A stretch of DNA of 64,000 bases, from the NCBI GenBank assembly GCA_035515075.1, contig DATJBZ010000013.1:1-64000 (forward strand), given 5' to 3'. Position numbers and translations under genes: made by a program. Each line of letters begins with the position of its first letter. The first letter of the stretch is position 1. The notes beneath the pieces were generated by a model, which was given only the letters and a program-made list of their open reading frames with translations, was not told the origin of the DNA and made no database searches. This DNA comes from Moheibacter sp035515075 (GTDB taxonomy: Bacteria; Bacteroidota; Bacteroidia; Flavobacteriales; Weeksellaceae). Positions 1 through 8,208 of this stretch are shown piece after piece.

Positions 1-50
1 CTGCCAGCGCCGATGGTACTGCTACAGCGGGAGAGTAGGTCGCCGCCAGT
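1..50 (+). rRNA. rrf: 5S ribosomal RNA, 3' end only
   Basis: The first 50 bases match the conserved 3' half of bacterial 5S rRNA, including GCCGATGGTACTGC and the closing GTAGGTCGCCGCCAG. The 5' part lies before the window. A terminator follows directly, so this is the last gene of an rRNA operon read into the window. Confidence 0.9.
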
Positions 51-57
51 TTTTTTA

Positions 58-88
58 AAATCCTCAACAGCAATGTTGGGGATTTTTT
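58..88 (+). terminator. rRNA operon terminator
   Basis: An 11-bp stem (58-68 with 75-85, one T-G wobble) closes a 6-base loop, and the right arm runs into a T tract. It sits 8 bases after the 5S end, as expected for an intrinsic rRNA terminator. Confidence 0.85.
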
Positions 89-111
89 GTTTTAAAAAAT
101 ACGAGAAACGA

Positions 112-156
112 AAATCTAGACACTAGATCCTAGACAGTAGAAACTAGATACTAGAG
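112..156. repeat. ACTAGAT-type short repeat cluster
   Basis: Four imperfect copies of the motif (A)CTAGA(T)(A/C)CTAGA lie here. A closely related cluster is found at 5693-5713, so this is a dispersed intergenic repeat. Nothing else is visible between the terminator and the next gene. Confidence 0.5.
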
Positions 157-286
157 GCAGACCGTTTCTTTACTCAACATTAAAATTCAAAATTTAATTG
201 AATACTCAAGTGCAAGTTTAACAGTTTGCAGCGGTTTTACTTGATGATCTTTTGATATCTTGTTGTAGTTTTCAAATATCCGATTG

Positions 287-2572
287 ATGAAAGACTTTTT
301 TAAAACCCATCAGAAAGATTTTCTTTTGTTCTGTGAACTTTTATTTCTTTTGGTATTTTTCAATTTTGCCTTTTTTTACTGGATCAGAGAGAGCTTACCC
401 CGGTTCATTCAGGAAAAAAATGATACTGCTTATGTTTTTCAATTTGACCACATTGATTATTCTTTTTTAAACAATCATATTTCCCTCGAAGGCATTGTTG
501 TTTTTCCGAAAGAGTCTCGTCGAGAAGAGTTGACGTTGGATTTTGAGGCCAATATTGCTCGATTGGATATTTCTGGGGTTGATTTTATCGAGTTGATTCG
601 GCACCAGAATTTGTTTGCTACGAAAATTGCGGTCACACAACCTGAGATTGTACATTATGCCACGGATAGAAAGGACAGTGTTGAAACTCCATCCACTTTG
701 AATGCTTCATTGAAAATAGCAACTTTTGAACTAGTAGATGCGAATTTGACAGTGTACGCCAGCGATAGACAAACTTTGTTGGGTAGGATAGATCAATTGA
801 GTGTTGGAATCGATGGGGTGAATTTGACCGAAAAAACCTTGGAGAAGAAGATTCCCTTTGCTTACCAAAGTTTTGAAATGCGCTGTGAGGCGTTTTTTTA
901 TTGGATGCCATCTGGACAATGGATCAAAAGCAATCAATTGCTTGTTTCAGACAATGAATTTCAATTGAAAAACTTTGAAATTACCGCTGTGCAAGATTCT
1001 GTCGCGCAAGTAAACTTCGATGTGACTGCTCAATTGTTGCCAGAAGTGAAGGCGCCGAAGGTGGTGTTTGATGCATTGGATTGGGGATTTGAGAAAGATG
1101 CATTTTATTTTTTGGCAAAAAGTTTACAATTCGATGCTTTGTCGGTGCGTCTGCCCAACGCATTGCCTGATGTTGCGGACGAAATCAAAGAAAAGGTTTC
1201 ACTATTTCCTTTCAAAATGGCGATTGATGAAATTGTATTGACGGAAGCACAATTTGAAAAAGACAATGCTGTCAAGGTTGCTAACATTGAACTTAAAATT
1301 GAAAAATTGACCAATGAAAAAGGAAAGGTTTTGACCATGGATAAAATCACTTTGGATCGGGCGGAGATTCTTCAGTTTGTTCAGGGTAATTCAACCAAAA
1401 AGGAGATTCAATCTTCTAAGAATTTATTTCAAGATTCGATTGTCGTGAAGCAATTGTCCATTCAAAACGCGAATTATGCGGTACGAAATTTAACAAACAA
1501 TCATGAGTTGCTTTTCATCAAAAACTTGAATTTGGATTTGGACGATGTGAAGGTACATCCAATAAGTTGGACGCGAAAGATCCCTTTTGATTATGGAAAT
1601 TTAAATGTTTCTTACGCACAATTGGATTATCACCCGAATGCTGTGTACCACATTTCTACCGAAAAAATGAATTTTGTAAAAGGCCGTTTGTCGGTGAATC
1701 ATTTCAAAATGAAACCGAAATTGAGTCGTTCCCAATTCGTTCGGTCTTTAAAAAGGGAAAAGGATTTGTTTGACATCACTGCGAAGCATTTGCTGTTTGA
1801 GCAATTGGAGGGGAAGTTCATTGGCCAAGATTTTTCTTTGGCTGTTTCCAAGGCAGTTTTTGACCAGGTCGATGCAGACATTTACCGCAGCAAGATTCCG
1901 CCAGATGATCCCACGAAAAAGCCGATGTACAGTCAATTGTTGCGGAATTTGCCCTTTTATCTCAAAGTAGATGAACTGCGATTGAAAAACGCTAAGATTG
2001 CTTATGAAGAAGAAACAGAAAAGAGTGATGGAGCAGGAGAGTTGTTGTTTTCGAATTTTAATGCGCAGATCACAAACATCCATAGTGGATTTAAGCAAAC
2101 ACGATTGCCTGATGTAGAAGTGAAGGTGCAAACGGATTTTATGAATGATGCGAAACTGGCGACGATTTGGACATTTAATCCGATGGATCGTACTGAAAAG
2201 TTCAGGATGAAAGGAAGCATCCATTATTTTGATGCCCAAAAGATGTCGCCTTTCATTCAGCCTTATTTGCATGTTTCAGCAGCAGGAAAAATGAAGGAAA
2301 TTCGTTTTGATTTTGTTGGCAATGACCGGGAAGCAGCAGGAGATTTTGGGATGCAATACGAGGATTTGAAAATTACTTTGTATCATCCAGAAACGGGAAA
2401 GCCGAGAAAGTTTTTGACTTCATTGGGCAATTTGGCTTTGAAAAATAACACAGGGGATGAATTCAAGACCGTTGAACTCAAAACTGTACAAAGGAAGCAA
2501 GATCGTTCTTTTTTTAATTTTTTCTGGTTGTGTGTACAACAAGGATTGAAGCAAACGATTTTGGTGATATAA
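287..2572 (+). CDS. AsmA/DUF748-like large envelope protein
   Basis: This 761-residue protein has one N-terminal transmembrane segment (about residues 12-32), followed by a long beta-rich periplasmic or intermembrane region with no catalytic motif. The layout of one anchor and a long stretch of short alternating hydrophobic strands (F-x-A-x-I-A-R-L-D) is that of the AsmA/TamB/DUF748 class of envelope and lipid-transport-associated proteins. The start is the ATG at 287; a TTG lies one codon earlier. It stands alone after the rRNA operon and converges on ctlX across a shared hairpin. The family assignment rests on architecture only, and the substrate is unknown. Confidence 0.6.
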   Translation: MKDFFKTHQKDFLLFCELLFLLVFFNFAFFYWIRESLPRFIQEKNDTAYVFQFDHIDYSFLNNHISLEGIVVFPKESRREELTLDFEANIARLDISGVDFIELIRHQNLFATKIAVTQPEIVHYATDRKDSVETPSTLNASLKIATFELVDANLTVYASDRQTLLGRIDQLSVGIDGVNLTEKTLEKKIPFAYQSFEMRCEAFFYWMPSGQWIKSNQLLVSDNEFQLKNFEITAVQDSVAQVNFDVTAQLLPEVKAPKVVFDALDWGFEKDAFYFLAKSLQFDALSVRLPNALPDVADEIKEKVSLFPFKMAIDEIVLTEAQFEKDNAVKVANIELKIEKLTNEKGKVLTMDKITLDRAEILQFVQGNSTKKEIQSSKNLFQDSIVVKQLSIQNANYAVRNLTNNHELLFIKNLNLDLDDVKVHPISWTRKIPFDYGNLNVSYAQLDYHPNAVYHISTEKMNFVKGRLSVNHFKMKPKLSRSQFVRSLKREKDLFDITAKHLLFEQLEGKFIGQDFSLAVSKAVFDQVDADIYRSKIPPDDPTKKPMYSQLLRNLPFYLKVDELRLKNAKIAYEEETEKSDGAGELLFSNFNAQITNIHSGFKQTRLPDVEVKVQTDFMNDAKLATIWTFNPMDRTEKFRMKGSIHYFDAQKMSPFIQPYLHVSAAGKMKEIRFDFVGNDREAAGDFGMQYEDLKITLYHPETGKPRKFLTSLGNLALKNNTGDEFKTVELKTVQRKQDRSFFNFFWLCVQQGLKQTILVI

Positions 2573-2574
2573 AA

Positions 2575-2613
2575 AACGGTCTTTGCATTTTGATTGAAAA
2601 CACAAAGACCGTT
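2575..2613 (-). terminator. terminator between convergent genes
   Basis: A perfect 11-bp stem (2575-2585 with 2603-2613) has a 17-base loop. On the minus strand it is followed by a T6 tract, so it mainly ends the ctlX transcript. It may act on both strands. Confidence 0.65.
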
Positions 2614-2634
2614 GTGGTTATTTTTTGGTAGAAA

Positions 2635-3570
2635 TTATTCTTTCGGTAAGAAAACTTCTGCCATCATGCAACGCGCACTTCCTCCACCCAAAGTTTCGAT
2701 GGTGTGGATGTCTACCGCAATGATGGGATTGAATTTCTCGATTTGTGCAATTTGTTCTTGTGTCAATGATTCAAATGCGGTTTGAGACATGACCAAATAT
2801 TTGGCATTTCCCATGCCACCGACTTGCAACATATTTCCAGCAAATTGATGCATTTGCTCTTCCGTAATGTCGATGATTTCTTTGCCTGAACTTTTCAAAT
2901 GTTCGATGACGTGTTTTTTGTCGGTTTTGTCGTCCAAAGTGGACAAACAAATCACTGCATATTCGTCTCCTACACACATCATCACGTTGGTATGGTAAAT
3001 CTGCATGCGTTTTCCGTCGACGGTTTGCATGGCTTCAAAAACGACAGGGGTGTATTCGAAATCCTCACAAAATTCGAAGAATAATTCTTCATCTGTTCTT
3101 GGAGAAATGGCGGCGTAAGCAATTTTTTTCACGCGGTCCAAAATGATGCTGCCCGTTCCTTCTAAGAAAATATCGTCTTCTTCTGCCGAAGTGTAGTCCA
3201 TGATTTCTTCGGCTTCAAATCCTTTCTCGATCAACAATTCCAAAACTTCGTCTTCTCTTCTTTCTACCCGTCTGTTTTCTGCAAACATCGGATACAAAGC
3301 GACCATTTTGTTTTCATGAAAAGAAATCCAGTTGTTGGGGAAAATCGAATCTGGCGTATGCGGTTCCAAGGTATCTTGCATCACAATGACATTCACGCCA
3401 TGTTCACGAAGTTTGCTCACCATGCCACGAAATTCTTCCAAAGCTTTGTCTTGGATAGAAGCATCGGCATTTTCTGGTTTGGTTTGGAAATAGTTGTTGA
3501 CTGCGGTTTGTTCGTTGAATCGGAAATCAACCGGCTCAACCATCAATATGGTATTGGTAAATTGTTTCAT
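2635..3570 (-). CDS. ctlX: citrulline/guanidino hydrolase CtlX-like
   Basis: This 311-residue protein belongs to the arginine deiminase/amidinotransferase superfamily, in the branch known as CtlX (citrulline utilization hydrolase). The N-terminal MVEPVDFRFN, the GTGSIILD stretch, the HTNVMMCVG segment carrying the active-site histidine, and the C-terminal GGGSARCMMAEVFLP with catalytic Cys301 are all visible. The expected chemistry is hydrolysis of the guanidino or ureido group of citrulline or an arginine derivative. It lies 21 bases after a second family member, in the same operon. Using two paralogues side by side suggests stepwise or parallel catabolism of arginine-type compounds. The exact substrate cannot be read from sequence. 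Confidence 0.85.
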   Translation of the reverse strand: MKQFTNTILMVEPVDFRFNEQTAVNNYFQTKPENADASIQDKALEEFRGMVSKLREHGVNVIVMQDTLEPHTPDSIFPNNWISFHENKMVALYPMFAENRRVERREDEVLELLIEKGFEAEEIMDYTSAEEDDIFLEGTGSIILDRVKKIAYAAISPRTDEELFFEFCEDFEYTPVVFEAMQTVDGKRMQIYHTNVMMCVGDEYAVICLSTLDDKTDKKHVIEHLKSSGKEIIDITEEQMHQFAGNMLQVGGMGNAKYLVMSQTAFESLTQEQIAQIEKFNPIIAVDIHTIETLGGGSARCMMAEVFLPKE

Positions 3571-3591
3571 TTTATTTATTTTAAATCAAAT

Positions 3592-4506
3592 TTATTCTCT
3601 AATCAAAGGCATGGTAGAACAACGCAACAATCCGCCCATTTTGGATACATTTCGGTAAGGAATTTCCTCCACGGTCATGCCCCAAACTTCGCGCATGTGT
3701 GTGTTTAGTCGGGTGAAATTTTCTTCTGAAACGACCACTTCTGGGGAAATGGAAAAAACATTGGGACACATCCAGTACATTTCTTCTTTGGTGACTTCAA
3801 ACACATTGTCTCTTCCAAACAAGGAAATCAAGACATCGTAGTGCATTTTGTTTTGGAAGCCATCTTTGTAAATGATCGCTTTGTTGTGGCCAACGGGCTG
3901 AAAGGTACAATCCAAATGCAAAATTCCTTCGTAAGGATTGAAATCATCTTTTTTCAATTCCATGTCGATGACCCATTTGTTCGGAAATAAATCCTTGAAG
4001 AATTGAACGGCTTCAAAGTTGGTTCTGGCTGTTTTGTAACTGGTGTAATCGTCTTGTTTGTAACAACCGACAAACATGAATTCGTTCCATAAAATGACAT
4101 CGCCGCCTTCGACATGCACATTTTCAGGTACTTTGATGACTTTGTCTTGGGCTATGGAATGAATGATTCTTTCGTAAGCTTCTTGCTCATCGGCTCGGTC
4201 GGGAATGATGTTGGCAATGACAAATTTATCGTCAATCGCCATGCCGACATCTCGGGCAAAAACTTGGTTGCAATCTTCTAACATCCACGGACGAAAGACT
4301 TGTACACCATGTTTGTGCAAGATGTTTTCAAATGCATTCATTTCATGGGTTACCTGTGCTTCGGTCGGATAATCATCGTTCAAAACACTTTCATACGATT
4401 TGGCATCATAGGTTTCTTCCAATTTAGGTGTAGGTCCCATAGAACCTGGATTGCCCAATACTACGACTTCCAATTTCGAAGTTTCGTTTTTTACATTTAA
4501 AATCAT
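3592..4506 (-). CDS. dimethylarginine dimethylaminohydrolase-like amidinohydrolase
   Basis: A 304-residue member of the same pentein (guanidino-modifying) superfamily as its downstream neighbour. Key residues are in place: ARDVG near residue 90, the HVEGGDV acidic pair, HLDCTF with the catalytic histidine, and GGLLRCSTMP with nucleophile Cys296. Similar flavobacterial proteins are annotated as DDAH, arginine deiminase or amidinotransferase. The reaction should be hydrolysis at a guanidinium carbon through a Cys-amidine intermediate. The ATG at 4506 is the only reasonable start. It heads a two-gene operon with ctlX; a hairpin at 4531-4562 separates it from the amidohydrolase gene upstream. Confidence 0.8.
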   Translation of the reverse strand: MILNVKNETSKLEVVVLGNPGSMGPTPKLEETYDAKSYESVLNDDYPTEAQVTHEMNAFENILHKHGVQVFRPWMLEDCNQVFARDVGMAIDDKFVIANIIPDRADEQEAYERIIHSIAQDKVIKVPENVHVEGGDVILWNEFMFVGCYKQDDYTSYKTARTNFEAVQFFKDLFPNKWVIDMELKKDDFNPYEGILHLDCTFQPVGHNKAIIYKDGFQNKMHYDVLISLFGRDNVFEVTKEEMYWMCPNVFSISPEVVVSEENFTRLNTHMREVWGMTVEEIPYRNVSKMGGLLRCSTMPLIRE

Positions 4507-4530
4507 GCGTTCAGTTCATTATTTAAAACC

Positions 4531-4562
4531 AAATAGAGACAGATATACACCTGCCTCTATTT
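4531..4562 (-). terminator. terminator after amidohydrolase gene
   Basis: An 11-bp stem with one A-C mismatch (4531-4541 with 4552-4562) is followed on the minus strand by a short T-rich stretch. It lies between the amidohydrolase and DDAH-like genes and suggests separate transcripts. Confidence 0.45.
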
Positions 4563-4585
4563 GAAATTATCGTAAATATATTCAA

Positions 4586-5560
4586 TTATTTCTCGATACC
4601 CAATACTTTCAATCCATTGACTGTTGCAATGTCAGCCAATTGGTCCACATCGTAAAAGTGACATGCTTCCAACATCACTCTCAATTCTGTCCACAAATCT
4701 CCATCAGAGAAAGGTTTGTAGATGTCGTTGATGTTGTCGGTTCCAAATGCTACGGTAATTCCAGCTGGGATCATCTCATCAACTGGTGTCATGGAGTTGT
4801 GGCTCGGTGCCAAACGTTCGGTACGGTTGTGGTCGATCCATGCGGTTGGACAAGAAATCACGTGCATATTGGCTTCTCTGATCAAGTCGTACAATTCCAT
4901 TCTGTATTTTTTGGGATGGGCAGCGACTGAAATCGAGTGAACGGCAGACACTTTTCCTTGCATGCCATGTTCAATGGTTTTTCTGGCCAATTGTTCGGTT
5001 TCTTTTTCTTCATCGGTGTTGAACTGGTCCACGTGCACATGCACCAATTTTCCATGTTCTTTGGCAGTACTCAACAAAATGTCCAAATGCTCGTCTTCTC
5101 TTCCAAAATCTTTGGCGGGAAGTCCTCCTATAATGTCTACGAATTGTACAGACATGTCAAACCATTCTCTTGCTTTGGGATCGATCACACCTTTCAACAC
5201 TTGGTTGGCAAAGCGGATTTCAATGTCTTTTCCGTAATTTTCTTTCAATCTTTGTGCAGCGATGATGCTTCGGTCTTCGATGACTTCATCTACGTCGATG
5301 AAGGTTCCGATGGCTTGTGCACCTTGCTCTAAGAAATGGTTGATGGCGCGCTCCATGCGTGAATAAATCACATCTACCGTAGAATTTCTTTTCATTTCAT
5401 CTACCAAATGCCATTTTTCTTTCAAATAAGAATTGGTGTAAGAAAAAGTTTCATTGGTCAATGAATACGCACGGTCCAAATGCGCGTGGGTGTTCACCCA
5501 ACCTCCTTTTTCTTTGATTTTTTCTATTACTACTTCTTTCGGACTTAAATTGTCTTGCAT
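4586..5560 (-). CDS. amidohydrolase, cytosine-deaminase-like
   Basis: This 324-residue cytosolic enzyme is a TIM-barrel metal-dependent amidohydrolase. It carries the HAHLD metal motif (His25, His27), the strand-5 HVHVD histidine, the strand-6 SAVHSIS histidine, and the strand-8 FGTDN aspartate. The arrangement fits the cytosine deaminase/isoguanine deaminase branch. It lies upstream of two guanidino hydrolases on the same strand, although a hairpin separates them. It could deaminate a pyrimidine or act on a ring formed from an arginine-like compound; the sequence does not decide. A TAnnTTTG promoter lies 15 bases upstream of its ATG. Confidence 0.8.
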   Translation of the reverse strand: MQDNLSPKEVVIEKIKEKGGWVNTHAHLDRAYSLTNETFSYTNSYLKEKWHLVDEMKRNSTVDVIYSRMERAINHFLEQGAQAIGTFIDVDEVIEDRSIIAAQRLKENYGKDIEIRFANQVLKGVIDPKAREWFDMSVQFVDIIGGLPAKDFGREDEHLDILLSTAKEHGKLVHVHVDQFNTDEEKETEQLARKTIEHGMQGKVSAVHSISVAAHPKKYRMELYDLIREANMHVISCPTAWIDHNRTERLAPSHNSMTPVDEMIPAGITVAFGTDNINDIYKPFSDGDLWTELRVMLEACHFYDVDQLADIATVNGLKVLGIEK

Positions 5561-5574
5561 AGGGAATTTTTACG

Positions 5575-5582
5575 CAAAATTA
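5575..5582 (-). promoter_or_regulatory. -7 promoter element of the amidohydrolase gene
   Basis: TAATTTTG on the minus strand fits the Bacteroidetes -7 consensus TAnnTTTG exactly. It predicts a leader of about ten bases before the ATG at 5560. No clear -33 TTG is seen at the right distance. Confidence 0.45.
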
Positions 5583-5692
5583 AGCATTTTTAGGGGAATG
5601 CTAAAATTGAAAATTACTGATTTTGACGATACTTTATTTTCGCTATAAAACGGCAATCCGTGAGTTCGGGTGCTTGGGAATTAGAAATCAGA

Positions 5693-5713
5693 CACTAGAT
5701 ACTAGATACTAGA
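5693..5713. repeat. ACTAGATACTAGA repeat cluster, second copy
   Basis: Three head-to-tail copies of ACTAGAT follow AAATCAG. The cluster at 112-156 also has AAATC before its first ACTAGAT, so the two clusters share more than the core motif. Confidence 0.5.
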
Positions 5714-5819
5714 ATTCTGTCCATGCCTAATTAACGTTGACCGTTTTTTCTATTGGGATAATGTTTTATTAAGATAATTTTTTATGCGTTGTAAACGCTT
5801 TCTTAATGATGACACTCGT

Positions 5820-5850
5820 TTCTGCTATCGCTCAAACGAGCGGTAGAGAA
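5820..5850. other. strong stem-loop of unknown role
   Basis: A 13-bp stem (5820-5833 with 5838-5850) has one bulged G and one wobble pair around an AAAC loop. It lies 28 bases after the stop of the lipoprotein gene on the minus strand but lacks a T tract, so it is not a standard terminator. An alternative CTCGTTT/AAACGAG pairing overlaps it. Confidence 0.45.
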
Positions 5851-5877
5851 GTATTCACCAGTAAAAAGTTGCTCTTT

Positions 5878-6990
5878 CTAATTATCTACTATTATTGTGT
5901 TTTTTATCAAATTATTTGTATTAAAGGTGGTTACAGTTAATTTGACTTTTTTATTATTTTTATCAACATTGAGAGTAAATAGTTTAAGATTCTCATTGTT
6001 TTTTTCTAAATAAAATTTGTCTGATTTTAAAAGATAATCAATATCATTTACTTCAATTATATTGAAATTTGGATATATGCTTCTTTTCTTATATTTAATT
6101 TTATGCTGGATTAATTTAATTTCGGTAGTATTTTCTTTAGTATGTACATTAAAATTAAAATCTATAACTTTTTCTCCATTAATATAATTAACAATTAGAT
6201 TTTGGTTTTCGCTATTTAAAGCAGGTGTAGAAAAATATTTTACAATAGGTTGATTATTTAAGATTTTGATATTATCAGGCATATTCATCCTATAAATTGT
6301 TTTTAATTTTTCTTGGTCATTGTCATTATTCATTAGCTCAACCTTTTTAAATTTATTTTCAAAATAGCTGTTTTTGAATGGATATAAAAGTTCTCCTTCA
6401 CTAAAAACCTGAAAATCTTCAATTTTCAAATCTTTTATTTGACTTTCTTTGTTTTTAAAAGTTAACTTAAAAAGGCTAAAGTATTTATTGTTAGAGTAAT
6501 ATGGGTTTATGTTGTTGCTGATGTTATCTGAGATAGTATTATATTCAGGTTTGTGCTCTCCATAATCTAAATTTTGTTCAACGAATGTTGAATATATTTT
6601 TTCTTTAAATTTAAAAGATTGAGGTAAGGTTATTTGATTCGAATTGTGTAATATATCTACTTGTTCAAATAATTTGATTATAGTTTCTCTTAGTTTTCTT
6701 TCTGAAGAACTTTCTTTTTGATTTTCTTTTAAATAATTATAATAGATATAATTTTTTTCATAAGAATAACTTCCGTCAAATGATAAAGAATTTAGTATTT
6801 CTTTATTAATGCTTTTAGCATCAATAGGTTCAATGTTAGTGAAGAGATTGTCATCGATTTCTTTAGAAATAAATTTAGGTTCAAATGTGACATCTTTAGT
6901 TTTAATTACTTCTGTTATCATTAAAGTTGGTGAACAAGAACTGATGATTAAAAAAGAAATAAATTTCAATGTTAGTAGTTTTGTTTTCAT
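5878..6990 (-). CDS. AT-rich putative lipoprotein, unknown function
   Basis: This 370-residue protein has an N-terminal signal with a lipobox-like SSCSP (Cys19), so it is probably an exported lipoprotein. The remainder is very rich in Asn, Lys, Ile and Tyr and matches no family I recognise. The DNA is plainly more AT-rich than the genes on either side, with codons such as AAT, AAA and ATA throughout. It stands alone, with a strong hairpin beyond its stop and divergent to the next gene. The composition suggests recent acquisition, but no mobile-element gene is near. Confidence 0.65.
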   Translation of the reverse strand: MKTKLLTLKFISFLIISSCSPTLMITEVIKTKDVTFEPKFISKEIDDNLFTNIEPIDAKSINKEILNSLSFDGSYSYEKNYIYYNYLKENQKESSSERKLRETIIKLFEQVDILHNSNQITLPQSFKFKEKIYSTFVEQNLDYGEHKPEYNTISDNISNNINPYYSNNKYFSLFKLTFKNKESQIKDLKIEDFQVFSEGELLYPFKNSYFENKFKKVELMNNDNDQEKLKTIYRMNMPDNIKILNNQPIVKYFSTPALNSENQNLIVNYINGEKVIDFNFNVHTKENTTEIKLIQHKIKYKKRSIYPNFNIIEVNDIDYLLKSDKFYLEKNNENLKLFTLNVDKNNKKVKLTVTTFNTNNLIKNTIIVDN

Positions 6991-7163
6991 CTGAAGTGTA
7001 AATTGTTTAAGGTTTTTAACAAAAGTAACTAATTTATATCAAATCCAAAAATGGAGCATAGGTGTTTGAGGGATTGCTTTATGATTGTTATCCTCAATTT
7101 ACAGTTTTTTTTTAACTTTAGAAAATAGCCTAAGCAATCGACGCATTAAATGCACAACGAAAG

Positions 7164-7193
7164 TTGGTTGATATAAAATGATGTTTATATTTG
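7164..7193 (+). promoter_or_regulatory. promoter of the 7213 gene (-33 TTG, -7 TATATTTG)
   Basis: TTG at 7164-7166 is separated by 19 bases from TATATTTG at 7186-7193, a full match to the flavobacterial TTG-N17-23-TAnnTTTG promoter. Transcription would begin about 14 bases before the ATG at 7213. Confidence 0.6.
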
Positions 7194-7212
7194 TCTGAAT
7201 TAAATTTATCTG

Positions 7213-7731
7213 ATGGATTCTATTTTGGGAACAATTTTGTTGGCGCTTTTGCCAGGTGTTTTGGTGGCTGTTTTGGCGTATGTGTTGATCGAGAAGTTTT
7301 TGAACAATGAAAATTTGCGCCGAAGAATTGAAATTCAAAAAGTAGCGATGGAACAGGTCACTCCACAAAGATTAGCGGCGTATGAGCGGATGGCTTTGTT
7401 TTTAGAAAGGATCAAGCCTTCTGCAATGATCCGAAGAATCGATGCGCAATCTACCGCGAAAAATTATGAAACGATTTTGATTCAAACCGTTCAAAGCGAG
7501 TGGGAGCACAATTTGAGCCAACAGATTTATGTGAATCCCGACACTTGGAAATTGATTTATTCGGCAAAAAATGCGACCCAAAATTTCATTCGCCAATGTG
7601 CTGCAGATTTGGGTGCGGAAGCAACGGCGCAAGAATTGCAAGCATTCATCGTTGAAAAAACCTTTGAACATGGCACGCCTTCGAACGATGCTTTGTTGAA
7701 ATTACAAGTGGACATTCAAGGGAATTTCTAA
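7213..7731 (+). CDS. conserved Bacteroidetes membrane-anchored protein (DUF7935-like)
   Basis: The protein has 172 residues: one N-terminal transmembrane helix (about residues 5-28), then a charged helical cytoplasmic part. The layout and composition match a family found only in Bacteroidetes with no known function; the DUF7935 label is from memory and unconfirmed. The start ATG lies just after a well-formed promoter. Its stop codon is three bases from the convergent stop of ybaK, and a GATTTATT/AATAAATC inverted repeat (7732-7749) covers both ends. Confidence 0.6.
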   Translation: MDSILGTILLALLPGVLVAVLAYVLIEKFLNNENLRRRIEIQKVAMEQVTPQRLAAYERMALFLERIKPSAMIRRIDAQSTAKNYETILIQTVQSEWEHNLSQQIYVNPDTWKLIYSAKNATQNFIRQCAADLGAEATAQELQAFIVEKTFEHGTPSNDALLKLQVDIQGNF

Positions 7732-7734
7732 GAT

Positions 7735-8208
7735 TTATTTCAATAAATCGGCAAATTCTGCTTGGGTCAATTGTTTCAAATCTTCTGGAGAAAGTAAAAT
7801 TTGTACGCCTCGTTGTCCACCACTGACGTAAATGCTTGGAAACAATTGGGCGGATTCTTCGATGAAAGTCGGAAATGATTTTTTCATGCCGATGGGCGAA
7901 CAACCGCCGCGTTGATAGCCCGTGACTTTCAATAAATCTTTGGAAGGAAGCATGGCGCAGCTTTTGGATTGGGTCAATTGTGCCATTTTTTTGACATCCA
8001 ATTGGTAATTGCCAGGAATCACAGCGACAAAGAATTCATTGCTTTCATTGGTCACCACTAAAGTTTTGAAAATTCTTTCAGGCAAAATGCCCAAGCTTTC
8101 TGCTACGTGTACTGCGCTCAAATCATTTTCGTCCACGGCATAGCTTTGCCATTCAAACGAAATGTTCTGGCTTTCCAACAAACGGATGGCATTGGTTTTT
8201 GATTGCAT
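7735..8208 (-). CDS. ybaK: Cys-tRNA deacylase YbaK/EbsC family
   Basis: A 157-residue trans-editing enzyme of the YbaK/ProX superfamily, which hydrolyses Cys-tRNA(Pro). Typical features are the KTLVV strand with its catalytic lysine, the VIPGNYQLDVKK segment, GGCSPIGMK with the conserved Gly-x-x-Pro, and the VSGGQRGVQILLSP C-terminus. The start was placed at the ATG at 8208, which shares one base with the mtgA stop (TAATG); a longer reading from a GTG/TTG-type codon inside mtgA is unlikely. It is the last gene of a purD-mtgA-ybaK operon. Confidence 0.9.
   Translation of the reverse strand: MQSKTNAIRLLESQNISFEWQSYAVDENDLSAVHVAESLGILPERIFKTLVVTNESNEFFVAVIPGNYQLDVKKMAQLTQSKSCAMLPSKDLLKVTGYQRGGCSPIGMKKSFPTFIEESAQLFPSIYVSGGQRGVQILLSPEDLKQLTQAEFADLLK

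Larger units (their letters stand above)
5561..5877. other. 317-base intergenic region with repeats and a hairpin
   Basis: The region holds the amidohydrolase promoter, a second ACTAGAT repeat cluster (5693-5713), a GCGTT-GTA-AACGC inverted repeat (5786-5798), and a strong stem-loop at 5820-5850. No gene was found. An open stretch reading ...MMTLVSAIAQ runs through the hairpin, but it is not convincing as a gene. Confidence 0.6.

Noticed and set aside
5770..5930. Plus-strand frame reading MMTLVSAIAQTSGREVF, resembling a signal peptide end
   Set aside because: It is short, lies in a hairpin and runs into the antisense of the lipoprotein gene; chance is more likely.
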